Origin: Amyloporia xantha
Taxonomy: Eukaryota; Basidiomycota; Agaricomycetes; Polyporales; Adustoporiaceae
Direction: 5' to 3'
DNA: 64,000 bases
NCBI GenBank assembly: GCA_036971615.1
Contig: JAYKKR010000045.1
Coordinates: 1 to 64,000 of the forward strand
Made by a program: the position numbers and the translations under genes. Of the stretch, positions 23,801 to 35,493 are shown piece by piece (position 1 is the stretch's first letter; every line of letters begins with the position of its first letter). The notes below the pieces were generated by a model. That model had not been told where the DNA came from and ran no database searches. It worked only from the letters and a program-made list of their open reading frames with translations.

Positions 23801-25425
23801 CCAATGCCAACGGGTTTGCCATTTACAACTTGGCAGAACAACAGTGGGCGACATCCGGCGTTCAGCCTCTGCAGCCCGGTTCAGGGTCGAGCGTCGTTGT
23901 ACGGTCTGTTACGGCATCTCCTTCACAATCAAACGTTGCGATTGTAGCCGGTACTTTTGCTCAGGCTGGATCAACAGCTTGCCGGTCGATCTGTTCTTAC
24001 GACGCCAGTTCGGGACAGTGGGCAGCCTTGGGAAACGGTATACAAGGAGACGTGGCCTCAGTTGCCTATGCCGGGGTTTGTTAATTGAATATATGCGTCG
24101 TACACTTTGACACTGACATCGAGAGGTAGGACAACTCGGACATCATCGTAGCATCTGGTTCACTCGCCCTAGCGGATAGTACACCAGCCAATGTTGCAAT
24201 CTATACACTATCAAATTCGACCTGGGCTTCTGTTGGCAACAGTAGCTTACCCGGACCAGTCACCGCTGTTGCCGTTAATGATGGTAATGCTAGCAGTATA
24301 TTTGCTGCCGGTCGGTCAGTCTATTCGGTGTCTTCCCAATTTGCATAGAAGTGACTCAAAACTTTTGCGCAGTTCATCTGACGGTTCATCTGCGTTCCTC
24401 TACTTCTGGAACGGTCATGTATGGTCTGCTGTTGGTCAGTTATGCCTGATTCATTCACAAGTGCTAGACGGCTCATAGGAATATAGGATCAACTCTGGAA
24501 TCGGCAACGGACGTTTCACAGCTGGCCGTGGTCCCGCTACAAAATACCCATGTCGCAAACAGTGTAATACAATCGGACCGAGTCCTCATGGTGTCTGGGT
24601 ACTTGGCCGATTCTTCATTCGGAAATGCATCGTCTGCTCTCTTTGATGGGGAGACGTTCATCCCATACATTGTCTCGGCATCAGCGTCGGGTTCTCCTGG
24701 TATTGTCTCCGGTCTGATATATTCTTTCTCGACATTTAGTTTCACTCAGCAACGTGAGCTTTTGATGTCACCTTGCTCTGTCGCGTTACGTTGATATCTT
24801 TTGTTGTGCAGATTTCCTCGCGACTGGAGTGGTAATCCTTATTTCTATTGCCATTGCTGCCGGAATAGTATTCTTGCTTGCGCTCATCGGAATCCTTTGG
24901 ACACTCTTCTCCAGAAGAGATGACAAGATGAACAAATTTGATACAGCCGACATTGATGAAGACGACGACTCTACACATCGACCGTCTTCATTGCTTGCTC
25001 ATATCAATGCTGCCACACGAACAACCATCTTAGGTGACTCCAATCCGTTTGGTCCGCAAGTCGAGAAGGAGGGCGAAGTTGCAGGCGCCGCCGCTGCCGC
25101 GGATCACAATCTCTTTGAGCCAGACGCAAGCAATTATGTCCGGGCTGAGACGCCCTCAGATGCTGTCGCTGGAACGATGGCTGGCGAAGAGATGAATCGG
25201 GCGGCTCACGCTCGATATTCATTCCAGGCGGCTGGGGAGGGAGAACTACCGTTGACCGCTGGACAGGAGGTTGAAATCCTAGATGATGGTGATGCTGCGT
25301 ACGTCCCTTCTCTATTCTTTATAACCACGTAAAGCTTGCTAAATTATGACTTTTGCAGTTGGTGGTACGCACGAGATGTACGTACGGGACAAGAAGGAGT
25401 TGTACCAGCAGCCTACGTGTATTGA
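20832..25425 (+). CDS. RAX2: Rax2-like cell-polarity membrane protein with a C-terminal SH3 domain
   Basis: A large type I membrane protein that marks growth and bud sites. The start at 20832 (MTRGLLYFCLSSALLVS) gives a signal peptide. The huge extracellular part has kelch/beta-propeller-like repeats (FYFGGTFTSIGDTSASNVA, VWVGGKFTS, IFLGGKFNFTSG, LFIGGEF, VAGTFAQAGS) and many N-glycosylation sites. Exon 1 ends at 21766, exon 2 spans 21816-24075, and several small 3' exons follow. A single membrane helix (VVILISIAIAAGIVFLLALI) near 24830 is followed by a basic stop-transfer (SRRDDKMNK). The cytoplasmic tail ends in an SH3 fold: ARYSFQAAGEGELPLTAGQE, then after an intron WWYARDVRTGQEGVVPAAYV. 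Ascomycete Rax2 proteins are usually described without SH3, so this tail is noteworthy. The product is expected at the plasma membrane of growth zones. Confidence 0.88.
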
Positions 25426-25655
25426 ACGTTCTCTAATCTTGAATTGCACTTTCATGGATTCTCTTTGCTGTCGTCGTATTGTTTCGATACCCCCGTGATG
25501 AATATTGGTCTATTGTCTTATTGTTTCCTATTATCCTATGGTCGTCAAACAGATTCCCATCCCCTTGCATATATTTCTCGTCTTAGAATACACTTTCACC
25601 GTCCATGATTACTTATACATGTCAATGATGTCATGCCATCTCAGAAACACCTATG

Positions 25656-27227
25656 TTTACTGCAGCACAGAAAAGAAAATCAGTAAATTGGGATGTAGGG
25701 CAATTGTATAACACACCTGTAGTAATGGATCGCGGAAGTGCTTCTGGTTATTGTGTTTGAAGCCCACTTTCGTCTTGAAGTCTTCCCTGCGACGCTGGTC
25801 TCTGAACTCTCGAACATGCCGACCAGCCTCCCGAGCTTCACCTCGGTTTCTTGCCTTCACAACATCAGTCCCACTCCCAAAAGCGCCAAACCCACCCTTT
25901 CTGGGAACCAGAGCGGAGTTCTTATCGTCCAGGAGGCGGCGGACGAGTGCAGCGCCCGAATTTGGGTCCTCAGCCCTGCCTCCCCTTGGCGTTATTGGAA
26001 ACGATTGGGCATAATAGCGGCGCATGCTACGATGTCCTATGCGCGCCCCTGAAGGAAGAACAAGCTCGTAGTGAGAATCGCCGTAGGTGATTTGGTTATC
26101 CGGAATTTCATCTGAATCGTCGTCCGACTCGTCAACGTCTTCATCAATAACTTCGTCCGCGTCTCCATCCTGGTCATCGGCGTCCTCCCACTCCTCATCT
26201 TCGGAACCAGACGCATCCCTTGAGGAACGCTTAGCCTTGCGGCTCCGCTGTTCATGGGCATCGGGGTATGAGGCAGTGAAATCATAGAAATCGGAGATCT
26301 CCAATCGATCATCCTCTGCATCGTAGGCGATTTTACAATGACCCTTGTCGAGCATATGTTTGCGGACGGCATCCAGTGTACGGAACTCCCTCCTCTATCA
26401 TTGCAATAGATGCACACATTGCCCACAGCGATCTTCTCTCCGAGGTAGGTAATGAGACCCACAAGGTTGACGAGGTATTCTGCGTCCGGAATGAAGAACG
26501 AGTGTACCACGGACATGTGAGTTAGATTATCCTCTAGGGACGAAGACGCCTCGTTACAAAAGAGACATTGAGTCGGCGCAAGGCGAGCACGAGCGGCAGC
26601 GATCTTCTCGTCAATTGTCTGATTAATCTGTTCTTCAGAGGCTTCTGTCTCCACGGTCAGAGCTGCGCCTGCGCCTTGAGATGAAGACGGTTGGAGGACA
26701 TCGTTCTCAGCCACGGCGAGAGATGCTGGGGAATCCGTAGGAGGTGCCGTATTATCATCGTGGACAGCTTCAACTGCCGGCTCGGCCTTCGCTCTCAAGG
26801 AGGCTTTCAACTCGTTCTCTTTGTGTTTGCGAGAGCTCAAATGAGTCCTGTATGCATTTTCGGTCGTGTACGATTTACTAATAGTGTATTAGAGGTGCAT
26901 AAATCACAGCATTGAATAGTGGCTCACCCGCAAACTTCGCAAGACGAGCCCTTAGGAGAAGCCATGACGGCTGTTTCTGCTCTCCTCTCCAGAACCTTCT
27001 GGTTAAAGAGGGTGGCACTGACAGGCGGAAGCCCCGCAACTCGACGCTTCATGTTGTATCTGTGATGGTCAGACCTATAATGCTCGCCTGCACCCTGAGT
27101 ATTAGACGAGGACGGGAGGACGATGATGCCGATGTGACTTACGCTGGTCCTCTGCGGAATGAAACGCAATGCTGCATGACAGACAAGTAAAAAGCGATCC
27201 ATTTTGCTGTAGTTGCTCGTCAGACAT
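25656..27227 (-). CDS. REI1: Rei1/ZNF622-type zinc-finger factor for late 60S ribosome maturation
   Basis: This cytoplasmic factor helps recycle Arx1 from pre-60S subunits and probes the exit tunnel. The start at 27227 (MSDEQLQQNGSLFTCLSCSI) leads into the first C2H2 finger; an intron at about 27089-27142 joins AEDQR to EHYRSDHHRYNMKRRVAGLP. More fingers follow: SCEVCGKSYTTENAYRTHLS, then CLFCNEASSSLEDNLTHMS and CIYCNDRG..FRTLDAVRKHM. The acidic stretch and the conserved tail (GFKHNNQKHFRDPLLQ) are present. A final intron of about 58 nt ends directly before the TAA, so the last coding exon is the stop codon alone. At about 26390 one base appears to be missing in a G-rich run (CNDRG to FRTL). 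The rest is fully conserved, so an assembly error is likely there. Confidence 0.9.
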
Positions 27228-27581
27228 CTCAAAGGATGGATGAAGTGCAGCGATCGAAAGAGAAATTTGGGGAGGAATATCAAGGTCTGTCGGATCCTTC
27301 TCTCAGTCAGCTTGCAATCACGTGTCAATTACAAACCCTAACCATAAAGCAACCTCCTGTGGCAGCATGCAATGCATCTCCAGCCTCGCTTTGACTCTGG
27401 CAGTATACATAAGGCGGGCCATTTTTCAACTGGCGGACGTAAGAGTACAGACATTCGAACCAGGAGGTATTTAGTACTTGATACACAGATGACCACAAAA
27501 CACGGTCACGTGGCGTGCATCGCGGTTGAAACTGTCGCGAGGTCGAGCGTTCTGCCGTTATACTGATCCTTCTTAACTGCT

Positions 27582-30018
27582 ATGGCGCCCGCTGCGATTC
27601 CCAATGTTATACAGGTATTCAGGCAAATCATTTCCTACTACCTGCGTGCTGATACGCTCCACTGTGGGCTTTAGTGCAACTGTTCCACAGATTTTGAACG
27701 CGAGATAAACGCTCTCCGAGATCCTATTTCCGTCGTTGAGACAGAGGAAACATGGGACAACATAGCTCGTGCAATAACTCGTCTCACTGCCCTCGCAAGA
27801 GGCAATGCCTCCGAGTATTGCCTTGAGCTCATCGCAGCCCTCCGGTCATTGTCTCGTCCCATCAATAGTGCGGCCAATTCTGAGCGGACGCGCCTGTCAG
27901 GTGTGGCCATCGAGCTCATGAACGTCCTCGCTGGCGTCCTAGAGCTTTCGTTCGAGCCCCTCATCCCCATTTTTATGCCCACCCTCCTTGCCCTATGCTC
28001 TCGATCGAACAAGGTGTTCATCTCCCGGTCCCGAGCTTGCATTCTGTCTATCGTGGAAAACAGCCGTTCATCCTCTATTTTGCCATACCTGGCGGAATCC
28101 GTGAAAGACAAATCCACATCTCTACGCTTGGCTGCTGCAGAAAGTACTCTTGCTTGCCTAAATAGCTTCAATCCTCCTGATCTCGAAAGGGAGCCCCGAG
28201 CCCGCGAGATCGAGGCTATCATAAGATCAACTGCTACTGACGCCAGCGCCGATGTAAGGACAACAGGACGAAAGATTTTTGAGGCCTACAAAGTTCTCTT
28301 GCCACATCGGGTGGATAGGTCTGTCAGTTCATCTGTATGGCACATCCTTGCGCTGATGTCACTACAGCTTCACTCAGCCTCTCACGCCGACAGTCAAGAA
28401 ATATCTCAACATCAAGCCCAAGATAGCTTCGGGGAGTCACTCCAACCCGCCAAGTCGACCACAGTCTTCGCAGTCATTGAATTCACTGCAAGACCGACTC
28501 TCCAGGCCGCAGTTGTCGTCTTCTACGTCTGCTTTGGGAAAGATATCGGGCACACGTAGCTCCCAAAATGTGACTGCTCACGGGCGGTCTGCATCTTCTT
28601 CATCGGGTGGCCCAGCTACCAGCGCTGAAGTAAAGGGCACCCAAATGTCGGCCAAGTCAACAACTCTGGCACGTCGGCCTGCTGCGCAGCATCCACAGCA
28701 ATCAGGCGGGGTTGTTAGAAAAGATATGCCTCCTCCTGATTTTGTTCCTAATCGACCATTTGTTCCTTCATCAAGAACGGGAGGCAATTCCAGACGACCT
28801 CAGGCCACTGATGCGACAGATATACCCCTCCGAGAAGGTACTCACTCAGATGCTGTTACGGCTGTCAGCGAACCGTCGTCCAGTACCACAGCATTACGAC
28901 CTCGCTCGGAAACACTACAACCTGAACGGCATCCGTCTCGACCGCCAAGTGCTACTGGCGCTGCCCGTTCACTGGCTTCTCATGATTCGATGAAAGGTCT
29001 CAGGACTGGCCCCATTCGACCAACAGCGAACGAGGCCAGCATGCCACCGGTTCGGCCAAATTCAACAGAGCGAAAAGAGCGCGTCGTGGGCGGAGCTAGG
29101 CGCGTGTTGATATTGCCTCAGACAGACGGCATATCAGATGCACCGAGCGAACCCAAACGCCATGTATCGGTAACTCAGTCGGATGCGGCAGTGCCTCCTA
29201 GTAAGGCTCCCGCCCCAAAGCCCAAGTCCGTAAGGGCAGCTTCAAGCACCAGAGTGCCTGCAGAACGCGGACAGCAGAGTAAAACCACGAAAGCAAATGA
29301 GAAGGCCAGACCTGTGCACACTGCGAGTACACGGGCGACCACCGCGAAACCGAAGGGTCGGATCGAACCTGCAGATCGAAAACCAGGAGGGCAATCTAAA
29401 AGCACGAAGACGCAGCATGGAGAAAAGCCTGTGAAGGCCAACGCCACGTCGATAGGCGGTACGGCACAACCCAATGTTCGCCAAGAACAGGAGACAGCTG
29501 CGTCGCAGCCGATCCCACCAGAATTGCCAGGTGACATACCGCCCGTAGACGTGCCTCTCCCTCCCAGTCCCACACAAGCGTCCGTTCCTATGTTGGTTCC
29601 GCTGCCACCTTCTCCAATACCCAAGGAGCCGGAAGAAATTCCAAGTGTTGTCACACCACGGCGCATGCCTGTGCATCTCGCTCACTTGACAGCATCTGAG
29701 CAGACTCCAATATCTGCACTCGTTGCTGATATCGAGCGGGGATTCCTGCAAACTCCGTATTCACCCTTTTCTCCTGTGAAGACCCAGCTTAGACCAGGAT
29801 CAAGCTTGCCTTTTTGTGCACCTCTGAAAGCACTCAATTTGACTACACTCACTGGCCAGGACGATGGTCAGAACACAGCTGAGGCATCAGAACAAGAGGT
29901 AATGACGATACGAGACATGAATCAAGACAAGGCAGTTAGGCTGTCTGAACCTGAAGATTGCAGACAGGCTCTGGAGGAATTGCAGGTGGGCAGGTATCAG
30001 AGTGTTGAGTTGAATTGA
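27582..30018 (+). CDS. STU1: CLASP-family microtubule-stabilising protein (Stu1/Cls1-like)
   Basis: CLASPs promote microtubule rescue and spindle stability. The start at 27582 (MAPAAIPNVIQ) is followed by a ~60-nt intron, then the CLASP N-terminal TOG-like domain of HEAT repeats: DFEREINALRDPISVVETEE, ELMNVLAGVLELSFEPLIP, TLLALCSRSNKVFISRSR and LAESVKDKSTSLRLAAAES. A second intron (about 28318-28368) leads into a long Ser/Pro/basic disordered region typical of microtubule-binding linkers (RPQSSQSLNSLQDRLS). The tail has PPSP-rich segments and ends at ELN, stop at 30018. It appears shorter than animal CLASPs, with only one clear TOG domain. The CLIP-type gene lies 700 bp downstream, and the two proteins act together at microtubule plus ends. 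Confidence 0.85.
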
Positions 30019-30214
30019 TATCGGCTGGACAATGTCTGTTTGCAACGCATCGTTTACGACATCTACATGTTATGAGTGTATGCTATGGTGCTCTAATCCA
30101 TTTGTATGTGCTGACGCAAGCGATGGGGACATGAATCTATACTATGAGGATCAGCAAAAGCAACGTTTGATTGCACGGAACGTACAGCCGTAGTCAACGC
30201 GCACCGTCGCAACT

Positions 30215-30571
30215 CTAGTGTGTCAAAAACCGCCTGCCCTTTGCACGTCGCCTGACGAGGATTTTTTGGCCGGATACGCTCCTCTTCCTGGCAAGAAAGC
30301 CGTGTTTCCGCTTCCTCTTGCGCTGAGACGGCTGGTATTCAGTTCCGCGAGAAGCGTAACGGGCCTGCTGGAGGAGTGATAATATGGGAGAGATGGCGGT
30401 TGGCTGGAGCAGGGATGATGGTCCGCACAGGAGGCTTGGGAGTGATAGGGAAGGGCGGAGGCTGAAGGATGGAAGACGTGCGACTGCTGGAGCGGTGAAG
30501 ACGCGAGACGCTGCAGGCAACGTCGGTGGGTGTGCGAGCCACCGCGACAGCTGAACGGGAATGCGAGGCAT
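30215..30571 (-). CDS. MRPL34: Mitochondrial large-subunit ribosomal protein bL34m
   Basis: A 118-residue mitochondrial ribosomal protein. The start at 30571 ([20 protein letters not shown]) begins a long Arg/Ser/Leu presequence. The mature C-terminus is unmistakable bL34: [20 protein letters not shown] followed by [19 protein letters not shown]. An upstream in-frame ATG at 30676 exists, but the homologous proteins begin nearer 30571. It shares a ~165-bp promoter with the divergent CLIP gene; that spacer holds a run of about ten C at 30685. Confidence 0.92.
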   Translation of the reverse strand: MPRIPVQLSRWLAHPPTLPAASRVFTAPAVARLPSFSLRPSLSLPSLLCGPSSLLQPTAISPILSLLQQARYASRGTEYQPSQRKRKRKHGFLARKRSVSGQKILVRRRAKGRRFLTH

Positions 30572-30736
30572 TCGAATGGGTCTGCGAGGGTGAGGCCTCA
30601 AAGAGCAACCAGCCTGATCAAGCGTCCTCCCGCGTGACATGGCGCGTACCCGCGATCGACATAGGCCTCCGTTCAACTACCAGTCCCCCCCCCCCTCTGC
30701 ACCGACTGTCTTCGCGTCGTCTGCTCATGACCCGCC

Positions 30737-33700
30737 ATGTCCACTCCGACCCCTGGTAAAGCACGCCAGTCGGGTATTCCTACCCCCGGCAAACCGAGCA
30801 GCATTCCCACTCCAGGCAGGCCCCGTTCAACATCCTCTGCTCTTCAATATCCCCCGCAGACACAGGACGACGCATACATCTCCAGGGCCTTTGCCGATGC
30901 CATAAAGGCTAACGATCCTGCCCTGCACCGTCCAGGACGCTCTAGCGATGTCTCCACCGCGTCCCTCTCGCCTTCATCTGCAGCCTACCCTCCTGCTCAG
31001 AACGGCAGGCGGTCCGTAGCAGGGCGTCCATCCTCTGTAGCCTCTTCTTCATCCGCTCTTAGCTCTGTTCCGCCCCGGACGCCTACGACGACGTCGAGAT
31101 CTGCAGGTCCTCGTCCTGCCAGTCGCCAATCTGACGTCTTTGCTCGTAGTTCCAGCCGCGCGGGCAGAACCTTCGATGTGGGTGATAGTGTCCGCATCGA
31201 GTCCCTTGGTTATGAAGGGACGTTGAGATACCTTGGAGAAATTGACGGTAAACCCGGTCATTGGGCTGGTGTGGAATTGAGCGGAGGATTTTCTGGAAAA
31301 GGCAAAAATAATGGTGCTGTAAATGGGTGAGCTACTTGCTTCATCGCTTCCTACAGGCTGCGCTCGAGATTTTCGTTCAATGGTGAGCTGCAGCTGAAAC
31401 ATTGTCTGCAACCGGCGGACACTACATGTCATATGTAGCTACAGCCTTCGGACGAATATACTGGTTGTCCTTCTAATCCGAATGCTGGGACCTCATCTTC
31501 GTGTCATACTACGAACGCTCACGACTTGCGAAGAGCATACCATATGGGCCTTCTGCTTGCCTACATGATTTCTTCTCATAACACTCATGTATTTCCTTTC
31601 ATTCAGGAAGCAGTACTTCATATGTCCTTCCAACTGTGGTGTGTTCGTGGCCACGACCAAACTTTCTGCGCCAACGGCGGGCTACCTTCCAATGTCCCGT
31701 CCGTCATCTGTCGCCTCGTCCCGCAGTGGGCGTGTAACTCCCTCGTTCTCAATGTCAGGCCGGATCACTCCTTCTGCCTCTACTACAATGTCAACTGGCC
31801 GCAAAACACCCTCAGTGTCCATGTCAAATGGTCGTGTAACGCCCTCTTTGAACAGTGGACGAGTCACTCCATCTGCATCTACGGGACGTAGGACACCGGG
31901 GATAGGTCTTCCCATGTCTCGATCTCGTTCTGCGGCTGCTCACCAGACGCCGAGTGCGGTGACCCCAGTTCGTCCTGCAACATCACAGACTCCTATAACT
32001 CCAGGCTCGCGTGCCTCTAAATATATTGGAATGACGGCGAAACAGCTCAGTTCGCGCGGCACTGGGGCAGGGAGCCCTTCGCGCAATTCTGTTGGTACGC
32101 AGAGTCCAACCCGATCTACTGGATTCTCTTCCCCTATTCACGGGTCTACCCATCTTCCCTCCCCATCTCGCCATACATCCTCCCCGTTCAATACCCCGAA
32201 AGCTGTCACAGGGGGACGCACATCGAACATCGGAGTTGGCATGCCGTCTACCACTCCGTCCAAGACGCGACCCTCGCTCAATACTCCCCGAGCAAGGGTT
32301 CCGAGTGCCGTTGCCATGCCGCCTCCTGCATCTCCCTCCTTGAGTTCACAATTGGGTCGCTCTGTGTCGTTGACTGACTCCCATATGGGTGACAGGGCAG
32401 CTGGTTCACTGTCTGAGCTGGAAAACAACGGGAAGGCTTTGCAGGATAAGATTGCCGAACTCATGGCTGGAAAGATTCCCTCAGCATCTCGCCCGACTTC
32501 ATCAGCTTCGGTAGATTCAAGCCTTACTGCGGAGCTTCAGAGCCAGGTGGAAAGGATGCAGGCACAGTTAGCTTCTCTGGAGGACGAGAATGGACGTCTT
32601 CGAAATGTAGCCGGTGCTCAAGAGCAAGAGGCCTCTGCACGAGTGGAAAAACTCGTGACCGAGCAGAAGCAGAACGTAGCTCGCATTGCAGAGCTGGAGG
32701 CAGCGGTCCGATCAAACGAGCGACTAGTCAGCGAGAAGGAGACAACTATCGAGGGTCTGGAGCGAGCCGCGAAACAGACCGAACTTGATATAGACAAGAT
32801 CAAGAACGATGCTGAGGCTCGGGCCAGGGATATCCAATCCAAGCTGGACGACAAGGAGGCTCTTGTAATCAATCTCAAGGAGCTGATTGAAGCAAAGGAG
32901 GGACTCCAGACGGAAAATGACGCGGTACTGCAAGCCAAAGACGCTGAGATCGCGCTCCTGGAGGCTCGAGTGAAGAAGGCATACTCGGAACTTGAGGAGG
33001 AGAGGATGGAATTAGGGAATCAGGTCGATGAGTTGCGGAAAGCAGGACAGGTTTGTGCAAATTGGCTATCCACATGCGATCCGAATTCTTACTCTTTGGT
33101 ACAGGAAACTATTGCCCTGTACGAAGAGCGTCTCAGTGCAGCTGATAGCCAGCGTTACGAACTCGAAGACTTGGTAGCTTCTCTTGAAGAACAGCTCCGC
33201 AAACAGGCGGACCCACCATCACCTACTTCTGCACAACGGCAAGCTGCCTCCGCAATCGAGATCGACAACGAGACGCTTCGGGAGCAAGTGCAACATTTGC
33301 AGAAAAGAGTTGCCGTTCTGGAAGACCAGCTGGAAGAGGCTCACACCACGTTCGACAGAGAAGAAGCTGCGGTGCGTGACAGAATCAAGAGGTACAAGGA
33401 GAGGGAGGATAATATGAGGAAGGAGCTGGGCGAAGGCAGAAAAGAGGTCGATCGCGTCTCGAAGTCGGAAGAGAGTGCTCGCCAACGCATTGAGGAAATG
33501 GAAGAAGCCCTGCGGGAGAACACAGTAGCATTAGAGAACGCAAGAGCCGAGATTGAGGGTCTCCGAAGCGAGATTTCTGTGAGTATCCTCGCCGTTCGCC
33601 CTATTTGCCCACACACTGACAATAATATTCTGATCAGGCTCTTGAAGGCATTACTTCTGGTATTACTGCGAGCAACTCGTCGGAGAAGGTGGCGGAATTG

Positions 33701-35122
33701 ATGCAACGATCGGCCAATGAGCGCGTTCGGTTGATGGAGGAGATTGCGAGCCTCAAGCAGCAATTATCTCAGGCGCAAACACAATCCAGCGTCTCAACAA
33801 ATGGCTCTATGGATAGAGAGCCAGGCGAGACGGTGGAAGAGTTACGTCAACTTGTCAGTACTCTTGAGTCCGATAAGGTGTTGGTGAGTACGTTCCTGCA
33901 CTTGTGCAAAATGACCAGCTGATTCTGGTTGTAGTTGCAGCAAGCATGCGACGAACGCACGGCAGATCTCGATAGCATGCGCAAGAAGCTCAATCGTGAT
34001 ATACCACTGAATGGCGTTGACTCCGGTAAAGGCACCCCTTCCAAGCACGATCTTGCAGCTGCCCGGGACGAGATCACTGGCCTGAAGTATGTCTCACTGT
34101 TTTTAATCCGGATCGGAGCCTGCAGTCGTTAATCCTTATTACAGGCACATCGTCCAGGATTTGCAGAAAGAGAACTCGGCAGCCGCACAGCGGAACAAGG
34201 TTCTGGAATCTGAGAATAAACTGTTATTGTCAGAGACTGAGCAGCTCCGCGAGGTTGGTCTTTACGACTCGAGCGATGCCATCAACTGATGGTTTCGGCC
34301 AGGACCTCAAGGCACTCGAAGAAAATGTAGAACAAAGCATCCTACGCGAAGAACAAGCATTAGTATCTGGGCACGACGAGGAGTCGCCCTCCAGTTCTGG
34401 GGCAATTGCTGCGCTGCAGAAGAAGTACGAGGTACGTGTTTTTGCGCCTGGTTGTATCGCTCAAGACCAAGGGTATGGCTCCTAGACCGAACTGGAGCAA
34501 GTTCGCAAGAGGCTAATGGATAGTGAGATGAAGACTGCGCGGACGATACACGATGTACGTCAGGCTGCATAGCATGCTGAAGTCTTTCTCATCTTGCTTC
34601 CTGTTGCAGCTCAATAAAGAGATCGGGGAGCTGGAGACTCTGATCGAATCAAAGGTATTTACTGTGCCTCTGGGCTTTATGACCGGCCTGCTAACGTCAC
34701 TACGAACAGATTTACCGCGAAGTATGTCCTCAATCTGTGTTCAGGTGATTTATTCATTGTTGATTGGCTGAATATAGGACGAGCTCGAGCGCGAAGTCGA
34801 ACGACTGAAGGACAAGCTGGCTCGGAGCCAGAAGAAGTCTTCCAAGACGTCGAGCGATCCACCGCTCTCATCCTCGGAGGATCGCGTGACAAGTTCCAAG
34901 AAACATGCCGCAGAAGCTGCCGCTGGGACTGTATGTGAGATCTGTGAGCGGCCGGGACATGACATCTTCACATGCGATTTGCTGAAGGAGGATGCGTCGC
35001 CGCTGACGATGGGGCCGGCTTCGGCGACCGGGGTGAACGTGGATGAGGAGCTGTTTTGCGAGGACTGTGAGGGACGCGGGCACACGGCTGCGAATTGCCC
35101 GCACTCGCTGGACGTTTTCTGA
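30737..35122 (+). CDS. CLIP-170-like microtubule plus-end protein (CAP-Gly, coiled coil, two zinc knuckles)
   Basis: This plus-end tracking protein links microtubules to the cortex and dynein. Exon 1 (30737-31326) has Ser/Pro-rich N-terminal repeats (TPGK, TPGR) and the CAP-Gly domain (FDVGDSVRIESLGYEGTLRY, HWAGVELSGGFSGKGKN). After an unusually long intron (31327-31606) CAP-Gly ends with YFICPSNCGVFVATTKLSAP. A second Ser/Thr/Pro linker has repeated GRVTPS/GRKTPS units at about 31720-31890. A long coiled coil follows from about 32400 to 34850 over many short introns. The C-terminus has two CCHC-type zinc knuckles, CEICERPGHDIFTC and CEDCEGRGHTAANC, as in CLIP-170, ending in LDVF at 35122. 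I see one CAP-Gly domain, as in fungal Tip1/Bik1. Confidence 0.9.
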
Positions 35123-35493
35123 GGCGGATATCTACATATCGCTCGTTCTGACTGACATTGGCTTTTCGGTGGTCGTTCATCTACCTTATACCATTATCTT
35201 CTACACTCTCCTTCAAGACCAAACCATTGCTCTCGTGCCTTGGGATGCGCGGTTGATATACCTCTGCACGCCGCACACATGTGTATTCTAACCCATGCTG
35301 TCCTCTCATTTTCCTACAATTTGCTTTGCTAGCATACATACACCACTATAAATAATACAACAGACGATGTTTGTAACGTGCCTAATAGCGCATGCCGAAA
35401 AGACTGAAGACGGGTGTGAATCGGTCCGGGTTGGATTGCCGCTGCCGCGATAAGGCAGCCTGGTCGTTGCGAGCGACGGTGAGTACGAAGACC

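Noticed and set aside
29175..29751. Two minus-strand ORFs of 163 and 169 codons
   Set aside because: Shadows of the disordered CLASP tail; low-complexity Gly/Ser/Arg content without domain.
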